From contig CAYJDR010000040.1 of the NCBI GenBank assembly GCA_964368965.1, positions 1 through 20,030 of the forward strand: a DNA stretch of 20,030 nucleotides. Reading direction: 5' to 3'. This document shows positions 14,485 through 20,030 of the stretch, in pieces. The notes beneath the pieces were generated by a model. It saw nothing but the letters and a program-made list of their open reading frames with translations. It did not search any database and had not been told where the DNA came from. The stretch comes from CAYJDR01 sp964368965. GTDB taxonomy: Bacteria > Chrysiogenota > Deferribacteres > Deferribacterales > Mucispirillaceae. A program made the position numbers and the translations under genes. How positions within the stretch are numbered: position 1 is the stretch's first letter; every line of letters begins with the position of its first letter.

Positions 14485-14731
14485 ATGCCAATCTCAACAA
14501 AAAGACAAAGTGAACTAAAAGCAAGAAAAGCGACGCAAAGCAATATTGATTGTTCTGATATTCCTGAGTTGACTGATAGCGAGCTAAAGCACATGTCAAG
14601 CAATCATCTATATAAACCTGTGAAAAAGCAAATATCTATCAGGATTGATGCACATTTTGCAAATTCTTAAATCTGAAGGCAAAGGCTATCAGGCGCGTAT
14701 AAACAAAATTTTAAGGCAAGCGTTGGTGTAG
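14485..14731 (+). pseudogene. BrnA-like antitoxin gene disrupted by a frameshift
   Basis: The first frame gives 61 aa ending at 14670. It includes CSDIPELTDSEL and KPVKKQISIRIDA, the typical BrnA/ribbon-helix-helix antitoxin pattern, and then breaks off as HFANS. From 14657 the next frame continues the family C-terminus, LQILKSEGKGYQARINKILR..., to a TAG at 14729-14731. Joining the two needs removal of one base (or addition of two) near the T4 run at 14655-14658, and gives a protein of about 81 aa, the normal BrnA length. This is either a real inactivating insertion or a homopolymer sequencing error. A strong AAAGGAGG (14465-14472) precedes the ATG. No BrnT toxin is adjacent; the upstream toxin is YoeB-like. 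Confidence 0.8.
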
Positions 14732-14766
14732 CTTTCTTGCGACCATTAATATACGAGGTTACAACA

Positions 14767-15243
14767 TTGAAAACAGTTAAAAGTAAATTATTTGGCACGT
14801 TAGAGTACCAAGCAACAGAAAATACAGGCTTTAGCGGTATCGCACCTGTTGGTTTTGATAATGAAGTTTTTGTCTATTTTGGAAGCGATACGACTGCAAA
14901 CGATGAGGCAGTTGATAACGCTATCCGTTTTATTGATGATTTAGTTAACATTGATTTGAAATGCAGAGAGATAATCGAAAACATTGCGAAACTCGGGGAA
15001 GATTTAACAGTTGATGAATACTTTGAATTTTACAAAGAAGAAGTGCCAGATGTTTTTGGTGTTTCTGATATATCCGAGCTATCGACTAAGGCTATGGTTG
15101 ATAAATTAGTGCTTTGCAGTGTCGCTGCTCATAACACTGACGATGTGCAGTATGTTGTTGATTATACCTTGGGGTATGACCAGCTGCTTTGCATAAACTT
15201 CAATCACAATAAAGAATTTTCGCACATTTCATGGGAAAGCTGA
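14767..15243 (+). CDS. Uncharacterised 158-aa protein, DUF2004/immunity-like
   Basis: An acidic cytoplasmic protein with no signal peptide or membrane segment. It opens with KSKLFGTLEYQ, has a central helix-rich part (DDLVNIDLKCREIIENIAKLGEDLTVDEYFEFY) and closes with YDQLLCINFNHNKEF...SWES. This pattern resembles the DUF2004 family and similar small proteins found beside toxin systems; I recognise it only weakly. The TTG at 14767 is preferred because GAGG (14755-14758) lies 8 nt upstream. An in-frame TTG at 14737 has no such site and lies 5 nt after the broken antitoxin gene. The locus looks AT-rich and sits among accessory genes, so it may be part of the same acquired islet. Confidence 0.65.
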   Translation: MKTVKSKLFGTLEYQATENTGFSGIAPVGFDNEVFVYFGSDTTANDEAVDNAIRFIDDLVNIDLKCREIIENIAKLGEDLTVDEYFEFYKEEVPDVFGVSDISELSTKAMVDKLVLCSVAAHNTDDVQYVVDYTLGYDQLLCINFNHNKEFSHISWES

Positions 15244-15279
15244 TAACCACTTTTGGCATGGTTTTTCCAACTATATCCC

Positions 15280-15308
15280 TTGCAATTTTTGAAATTAAAT
15301 GTTATAAA
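15280..15308 (+). promoter_or_regulatory. Sigma70-type promoter for efp
   Basis: TTGCAA (15280-15285), a 17-bp spacer and TATAAA (15303-15308) predict transcription from about 15315, giving a leader of about 50 nt before the efp ATG. This also rules out a longer EF-P reading starting upstream at 15253. Confidence 0.7.
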
Positions 15309-15363
15309 TGCTGATATTTTTAAAGTGTTTTATGAAAGCACAAAATTTGAAGAGGGAATTATA

Positions 15364-15936
15364 ATGCCTATTACTCCTAACCAGTTTAAAAGAGGATCTA
15401 AAATCGAAGTAGACGGCGAACCGTTTGCAGTTGTCGAGTGGCAACACATCAAGTGTGGTAGAGGTGGCGCTACTGTACGTACTAAAATCAAAAACCTTAT
15501 CAGCGGGCGCGTGCTTGAGCGCACTTACGACTCTGGCGAAAAGCTTAAAGAGCCTGATTTCGAAGATAAATACATGCAGTACCTTTACAAAGACGGCGCT
15601 GAGTTCGTATTTATGGATAACGAATCTTACGAGCAAGTTCAACTTAAAGAAGACGAAGTGGGCGAGGACGCATTGTTCATGCCTGAAAACCTTGAAGTGA
15701 ACGTACAAATCTTCAACGGCAAACCTATCGGCATCACTCTGCCTAACTTTGTTGAGCTAGAAGTTACTGAAACTGACCCAGGCGTGAAAGGCGACACTGT
15801 TACTAGTGGCTCTAAAAACGCAGTTGTTATCACTGGTGGCGCTGTTCAAGTTCCGTTGTTTATCAACGTGGGCGACGTATTAAAAATCGACACTAGAGAT
15901 GCTACATACATCGAGCGTGTAAGAAACGCAAAATAA
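15364..15936 (+). CDS. efp: Translation elongation factor P (Arg-tip type)
   Basis: EF-P rescues ribosomes stalled on polyproline stretches. The 190-aa protein has the three beta-barrel domains: the KOW-like N-terminal domain (to about 65), the OB domain (about 69-125) and the C-terminal domain, with the closing motif VPLFINVGDVLKIDTRDATYIER. The tip loop reads KCGRGGA: R33 stands where E. coli has the modified K34, and Cys31 replaces the proline of KPGKG. Arg-tip EF-P is rhamnosylated by EarP in Pseudomonas, while the Thermus protein with a GRGGA loop, as I recall, is not known to be modified. No earP, epmA or epmB is adjacent. The ATG follows AGAGGGA, and a strong terminator follows the stop, so the gene is monocistronic. 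Confidence 0.97.
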   Translation: MPITPNQFKRGSKIEVDGEPFAVVEWQHIKCGRGGATVRTKIKNLISGRVLERTYDSGEKLKEPDFEDKYMQYLYKDGAEFVFMDNESYEQVQLKEDEVGEDALFMPENLEVNVQIFNGKPIGITLPNFVELEVTETDPGVKGDTVTSGSKNAVVITGGAVQVPLFINVGDVLKIDTRDATYIERVRNAK

Positions 15937-15946
15937 TGTTACTATC

Positions 15947-15983
15947 AAATCTATAGCGGCTACGGTTGCTATAGATTTTTTTT
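15947..15983 (+). terminator. Rho-independent terminator after efp
   Basis: AAATCTATAGC (15947-15957) and GCTATAGATTT (15968-15978) form a perfect 11-bp stem around a 10-nt loop, ending in T8 (15976-15983). Confidence 0.92.
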
Positions 15984-16008
15984 CCCACAAATTTGGCTAG
16001 GGGTATAT

Positions 16009-17562
16009 ATGTTAAGGATTTTACTATCGTTAGTTGTTTGTTTCGCTTTCACAGCAAACACTTACGCACAAACTAACGACCAAAGTGTGGTGCTTTACTT
16101 CAAAGCTACCGAACTAGAAAGCGCAGGCAAATTCAACGAAGCTGCCGAAGTTATCGAGCAAATGCTGCAACAAGAACAATCTGTGCACCTTTTCAGAAAA
16201 CTAGCCGAACTACGTATCGAAGGCAATCAATTAGACAAATCACTTAACGTGCTTGGTATCGCGTCAAAAGCGTTTCCAGATGAAGTCTATTTCCAAATGC
16301 TACAAGGCCAACTATATGAACTATATAAGAAAGAGCCGAAAACAGCATACAATTTCTACATCACAGCATCGAAGCTCACTGACGACTCTGCACCGCTCCA
16401 TGCGGCAGCTAGGGTTATGGAGGGCATGGGCGAGTTTGGCACGGCGATAGTGCACATTAACGAGCTAATCGAGCGTGAACCAAATAACTATATCTACTAT
16501 TCCGAACGTGGCGGCCTTTACGCTAAACAAGGCGAAACTGATAAAGCCATCAAGGATTTAAAGAAGTCGATAGACATGGGCGAAGACGTCACATCTATGT
16601 TGATGCTTACTGAAATCTACCTCGATAAGAACATGATTGATGAAGCAAAAGTTATGCTAGAGAGAGTATCAGCGCTTAACGACAACATGATAATACCTGA
16701 GCTGAAACTAGGCGACATATATAAATCAGAGCAAAACTACGACAAAGCAATCGAAATATTTATGGACGTTGCAAACAAGCTGCAAGGCAAAGATAGGGCA
16801 TCTGTGTTGAAGCAAGTCGGCGGTATGTACTACGAAATGGCAGACTACCCAAACGCAGCAAAAATGTTTGAGTGGGTGCTAGAGCTCACACCGCAAGACT
16901 CTGTCAGCGCATACCTTGCTGGCTATCTATATGAATACTTAGGCGATAAACCAAAAGCACGCATGATATATGAAAACGCTATCAAACATAACGCTGACTA
17001 TGCGCTATTGCTAAAGCGTGCAACGTATATCGCAATCACTGATGAAGAGTACGATAAAGCGATATCATACATGGGCAAGATTGACCCTATCGAACGTGAT
17101 GTTGAATATTACCTTTTACTATCAGAGGCTTATTCTGAAAAAGGCGATCATGAAAAGTCGCTACTAGTGCTTATTGACGGGCTGAAAGATAACCCGACTG
17201 ATGAGGCGATGCTATACTCGACAGCGTTGCAATATGAGTTCGTTGGCGAGCGTGATAAAGGGCTTGCGCTTGCTGTTGATGCGCTTGAGGTGCACCCAAC
17301 AAGCCATATACTTTCAAACTTTGTGGGCTATATGTATGCCGATATGGATATAAACTTAGATAAAGCATATGAGTTGATATCGCAAGCATTGAAGCAAGAG
17401 CCAGAAAACCCAGCATACCTTGATAGCATGGGTTGGTACTACTACCGAATGAAAGATTACGATAAAGCGTATGAACACGTTATGCGAGCATACGAAAAAC
17501 TACCTGATGAAGAGATTACGAAACATAAAGAAGAAATTGAAAAAGTAATGGGTAAAAATTAA
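16009..17562 (+). CDS. Secreted TPR-repeat protein of the lolB-linked family
   Basis: A 517-aa protein with a signal peptide (cleavage probable after A20, TYA-QT), followed by TPR repeats through the whole chain. Examples are YSERGGLYAKQGETDKAIKD (163-182) and the C-terminal pair around FVGYMYADMDINLDKAYELI and DSMGWYYYRMKDYDKAYEH. The GYxxAD...NLDKAxxLI...DSMGWxxYRxxDYDKA block is characteristic of the TPR proteins encoded next to lolB in Pseudomonas and relatives. It should act in the periplasm or at the outer membrane as a scaffold. AGGGG lies 5 nt before the ATG. The stop overlaps the lipoprotein start by one base. No promoter is obvious in the 25 nt after the efp terminator, so readthrough may feed this operon. 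Confidence 0.87.
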   Translation: MLRILLSLVVCFAFTANTYAQTNDQSVVLYFKATELESAGKFNEAAEVIEQMLQQEQSVHLFRKLAELRIEGNQLDKSLNVLGIASKAFPDEVYFQMLQGQLYELYKKEPKTAYNFYITASKLTDDSAPLHAAARVMEGMGEFGTAIVHINELIEREPNNYIYYSERGGLYAKQGETDKAIKDLKKSIDMGEDVTSMLMLTEIYLDKNMIDEAKVMLERVSALNDNMIIPELKLGDIYKSEQNYDKAIEIFMDVANKLQGKDRASVLKQVGGMYYEMADYPNAAKMFEWVLELTPQDSVSAYLAGYLYEYLGDKPKARMIYENAIKHNADYALLLKRATYIAITDEEYDKAISYMGKIDPIERDVEYYLLLSEAYSEKGDHEKSLLVLIDGLKDNPTDEAMLYSTALQYEFVGERDKGLALAVDALEVHPTSHILSNFVGYMYADMDINLDKAYELISQALKQEPENPAYLDSMGWYYYRMKDYDKAYEHVMRAYEKLPDEEITKHKEEIEKVMGKN

Positions 17563-18200
17563 TGAAAAAATTATTACTAATCGCTACAGCAATGCTACTT
17601 TCAGCATGTGCTGCAAAACAAGAACCTGTAATGGTAATCGACCAAAAACTTAGTGGCAACCAAGTCTATAACCTTGCGCTAGAGAACACACCATATATAT
17701 GCGGCTACAAAGGTAACATATCTGTGGCTGTTGAATCTGCTGAGATGGACGAGTCACTAAAAACATTGCTAGATAAACAATGCAACGGCGACTACAAATT
17801 AGTTGTGCTAGGTGTTATGAACGCACCAGTTGCAGAGATTGTGTCAAAGTCAGATCAGATCACAGTAGCGGCAAACGATGAAGACGTGAAAGCTATTGTT
17901 GCACGCTTATCAGAGCGCTATGATTGGGCAGTTAGGACGTTTGTTCGCTCGCCACTTTATGCAACAAGGTTATCGCCAACTGTTGACTATCGTGAAAATG
18001 GATATACATTAAGCTTTATCGACGGTGTTAAAATCGAAGTTGATGAAAACTTTCGCTTCACAAAGTATATCTTTGATAGCAACATCTACGTGATACACAA
18101 CTGGGACGAAAACAATAAGCTAGAAAACATGGTACTTTACGACCAAGGCACTACGCTTGACATGCAATTTTTAAGCGAAGAGGGTTGGAGAGATAAGTGA
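17562..18200 (+). CDS. Lipoprotein of unknown family, LolB-like by position
   Basis: A 212-aa lipoprotein with a type II signal peptide: MKKLLLIATAMLLSAC, lipobox LLSAC with Cys16. Residue +2 is Ala, compatible with outer-membrane sorting. The mature part has beta-rich stretches (YKLVVLGVM, GYTLSFIDGVKIEV, ENMVLYDQGTTLDMQFL) and an aromatic segment (FTKYIFDSNIYVIHNW). The sequence itself is not recognisable to me. Its place between a lolB-linked TPR gene and ispE-prs is that of LolB, the outer-membrane receptor that inserts lipoproteins, and LolB is also a small beta-rich lipoprotein. I therefore infer a diverged LolB or functional analogue, without sequence proof. It overlaps TPR by 1 nt and ispE by 4 nt. 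Confidence 0.75.
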   Translation: MKKLLLIATAMLLSACAAKQEPVMVIDQKLSGNQVYNLALENTPYICGYKGNISVAVESAEMDESLKTLLDKQCNGDYKLVVLGVMNAPVAEIVSKSDQITVAANDEDVKAIVARLSERYDWAVRTFVRSPLYATRLSPTVDYRENGYTLSFIDGVKIEVDENFRFTKYIFDSNIYVIHNWDENNKLENMVLYDQGTTLDMQFLSEEGWRDK

Positions 18201-19054
18201 TAACAAAAGCAGGTAACAGCTACAGCATAAGCGCTTGTGCAAAGATAAACTTATTTTTACGCATCACAGGTAAGCAACCTAGCGGTTACCACGAGTTATA
18301 CTCTCTTTTCGTGCCGATATCAATATATGACGTGTTGACAATCAACCGTGCAGACGCAACTATATTGACGTGCAACGAAAGCGATATCCCAACAGACGAT
18401 CGCAACATAGTATTGAAAACAGATAGCATCTTACGTGCCGAATATGGCTTGAAAGATTGCTACAACATACACCTTGATAAAACTATCCCAAGTGGCGCAG
18501 GCTTAGGCGGTGGCAGTTCAAACGCTGCTGCATATATGAGGCTTGTCGACGAAGTGTCGAACTTAGGGCTATCGAAACAAGATATGGTTGATATCATGTC
18601 AAGGGTAGGCTCAGATACTATCTTTTTTATAGATAGCGTTCCGAGCGTTGTCACAGGGCGTGGCGAAGTGGTGGAAGCATATGGCGGGCTTAGCGAATTA
18701 TATTTGCTAATCGTCAACCCAAACATACACATCTCAACAAAAGATGTGTTTAACAGCAGTAAATTAGCATTTTCAGACAAAAATAATATACCTAAGTTAA
18801 AAGAGGTATTGACGTTTGATGATATGTCGTATTATATTTATAATGATATGGAAAACGCAGCGTTTGAGTTAGCGCCAGAGGTGGCAAAAATCAAAGGCTT
18901 ATTAAACGGTTACGCTGGTGGTGTTGCTGCCATGAGTGGTTCTGGTTCGTCGGTGTTTGCAGTTTATGCAAGCAAGCAAGATAGAGATAGTGCGTATCAA
19001 TATTTCAAAGATACGCTTAGTGCATATAAAGTATATTGTGCAGAGATTGCATAA
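18197..19054 (+). CDS. ispE: 4-diphosphocytidyl-2-C-methyl-D-erythritol kinase IspE
   Basis: IspE phosphorylates CDP-ME in the MEP pathway of isoprenoid synthesis. The 285-aa GHMP kinase has AKINLFLRITGKQPSGYHEL (15-34) with K16, the ATP loop PSGAGLGGGSSNAAA (98-112), D140 in VGSDTIFF and the third motif MSGSGSS near 250. The usual GADVPFF block reads GSDTIFF here; the catalytic Asp is kept. The start is GTG, overlapping the lipoprotein stop by 4 nt (GTGA), with GGAG just upstream. The gene is followed by prs after 22 nt. Confidence 0.95.
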   Translation: MITKAGNSYSISACAKINLFLRITGKQPSGYHELYSLFVPISIYDVLTINRADATILTCNESDIPTDDRNIVLKTDSILRAEYGLKDCYNIHLDKTIPSGAGLGGGSSNAAAYMRLVDEVSNLGLSKQDMVDIMSRVGSDTIFFIDSVPSVVTGRGEVVEAYGGLSELYLLIVNPNIHISTKDVFNSSKLAFSDKNNIPKLKEVLTFDDMSYYIYNDMENAAFELAPEVAKIKGLLNGYAGGVAAMSGSGSSVFAVYASKQDRDSAYQYFKDTLSAYKVYCAEIA

Positions 19055-19076
19055 TGAGATTTTTAGGAGTATTTTA

Positions 19077-20021
19077 ATGGACTTTTTAGTATTTTCAGGC
19101 AATTCCAACAAGAAGTTAGCAGAAGGGATCGTTGCAAAATTAGGCATGCGTTTAGGTGACTCAACTGTCGGAAAGTTTTCTGACGGCGAAATCATGTGCC
19201 GTATCAACGAGAGTGTTAGGGGTAGAGATGTTTTCATCGTGCAACCAACTAGCGCACCTAGCGACACACACCTTATGGAATTGATGATTATGACTGACGC
19301 TCTAAGGCGTGCATCTGCAAAGACAATCACAGCAGTTATACCATACTTTGGCTACAGCAGGCAAGATCGCTCAGTTGAGCCACGCGTGCCTATCACGGCT
19401 AAGCTTGTTTCTAACTTGTTAGTTACGGCTGGTGTAAACCGTGTTGTTACTATGGACCTACACGCAGGGCAAATTCAAGGCTTTTTCGATATTCCTGTTG
19501 ATAACTTATATGCATTACCAGTATTTATCAAGCACCTACGTGAGCAAGGCTACACGGCTGATAACTCAGTTATCGTATCGCCAGATGCTGGCGGTGTTGC
19601 ACGTGCAAGAACATACGCAAAGTTCTTAGGCGTACCGCTCGCAATCATTGATAAACGTCGCTCTGGCCCTAACAAAGCTAAGGCTATGCACGTTATCGGT
19701 GAGGTTGAAGGGCTACGTGCTATCTTGATTGATGACATGGTCGACACAGCAGGCACATTGACAGAGGCTGCCTCTGCGCTTGCAACACACGGCGCTACTT
19801 CGGTTGTTGCTATGTGTACGCATGGTATCCTTTCTGGCCCAGCGTTAGAGCGTGTAATGAAGAGCGACCTAGAAGCACTATACATCACAGATACGATTGA
19901 AAACCCGATGATCGAAAACATCTCGAAAATCCAACAGTTAAGCGTTGCAGAGATATTGGCGACATCTATCGAGCGTATCCACGCAAAAGAAAGTATTAGT
20001 TCACTATTCAACGGTGAGTAA
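19077..20021 (+). CDS. prs: Ribose-phosphate pyrophosphokinase Prs
   Basis: Makes PRPP from ribose-5-phosphate and ATP for nucleotide, histidine and NAD synthesis. The 314-aa length is normal for class I Prs. Seen are FSDGE (34-38), the flexible loop YSRQDRSVEPRVPITAKL (93-110), the metal-binding MDLHAGQIQGFF (126-137) with H129, and the PRPP-binding loop IDDMVDTAGTL (218-228). The ATG at 19077 is chosen because AGGAG (19065-19069) lies 7 nt upstream and the protein then begins MDFLVFSGN as expected; an open frame reaching back into ispE is not the real start. An ATG at 20028-20030, the last bases of the window, may begin the next gene (often rplY/ctc after prs). Confidence 0.97.
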   Translation: MDFLVFSGNSNKKLAEGIVAKLGMRLGDSTVGKFSDGEIMCRINESVRGRDVFIVQPTSAPSDTHLMELMIMTDALRRASAKTITAVIPYFGYSRQDRSVEPRVPITAKLVSNLLVTAGVNRVVTMDLHAGQIQGFFDIPVDNLYALPVFIKHLREQGYTADNSVIVSPDAGGVARARTYAKFLGVPLAIIDKRRSGPNKAKAMHVIGEVEGLRAILIDDMVDTAGTLTEAASALATHGATSVVAMCTHGILSGPALERVMKSDLEALYITDTIENPMIENISKIQQLSVAEILATSIERIHAKESISSLFNGE

Positions 20022-20030
20022 TATTTAATG

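Noticed and set aside
15253..15363. Upstream extension of EF-P by 37 residues
   Set aside because: The extension would precede the efp promoter and is not part of the family; the ATG at 15364 has a good Shine-Dalgarno and the normal N-terminus.
18936..19076. Upstream extension of Prs into the ispE 3' end
   Set aside because: The protein would begin with 47 non-homologous residues out of frame with ispE; the ATG at 19077 with AGGAG gives the normal Prs N-terminus.
1..20030. CRISPR arrays, tRNA/rRNA genes, insertion sequences, prophage
   Set aside because: No regularly spaced repeats, tRNA cloverleaf with TTCRA arm, rRNA sequence, transposase or phage gene was seen on either strand.

Overview
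The window reads as a conserved chromosomal stretch of a diderm, flagellated bacterium with an estimated GC content near 40-43%. Signs of an outer membrane are a lipoprotein with a lipobox, secreted TPR and repeat proteins, and the gene order TPR - lipoprotein - ispE - prs, which in Gram-negatives carries the LolB outer-membrane lipoprotein receptor. A FlaG homologue implies flagella; Tat, MoaA and 2x[4Fe-4S] proteins imply periplasmic redox enzymes. A Deferribacterota-like anaerobe fits the gene mix, but this is inference only. Exactly 100 N at 7974-8073 mark a scaffold gap, so the window probably comes from a draft or metagenome assembly and the two sides of the gap may not be truly adjacent.

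Layout. (1) 58-1149: promoter, membrane-anchored M23 peptidase, terminator. (2) 1169-7915: one tight plus-strand run of glmU, a CBS-domain ClC protein, a UvrD/PcrA helicase, methylmalonyl-CoA epimerase and a DUF362 ferredoxin-type protein. (3) 7916-9948: gene-poor. It holds the gap, a candidate 95-nt terminator-ended RNA, a small secreted Lys/Glu/Ala repeat protein, minus-strand flaG, and a 175-nt minus-strand element that looks like a structured RNA. (4) 9949-13804: five overlapping genes: a TatB-like subunit, tatC, moaA, a degenerate LarA-like protein and an orphan OmpR-type regulator. (5) 13908-15243: an accessory islet with a YefM/YoeB-type toxin-antitoxin pair under a TGTACA-operator promoter, a frameshifted BrnA-like antitoxin and an uncharacterised 158-aa protein. 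(6) 15280-15983: efp with its own promoter and a strong terminator. (7) 16009-20021: TPR protein, unrecognised lipoprotein, ispE and prs.

How the genes connect. Tat exports folded cofactor-loaded enzymes and MoaA starts molybdenum cofactor synthesis, so block 4 looks like a module for periplasmic molybdoenzymes with an attached regulator. Block 7 matches the Gram-negative TPR-lolB-ispE-prs cluster, which makes its lipoprotein a candidate diverged LolB. The least explained items are the two candidate RNAs, the LarA-like protein lacking family catalytic residues, the broken BrnA-like antitoxin and the Arg-tip EF-P.
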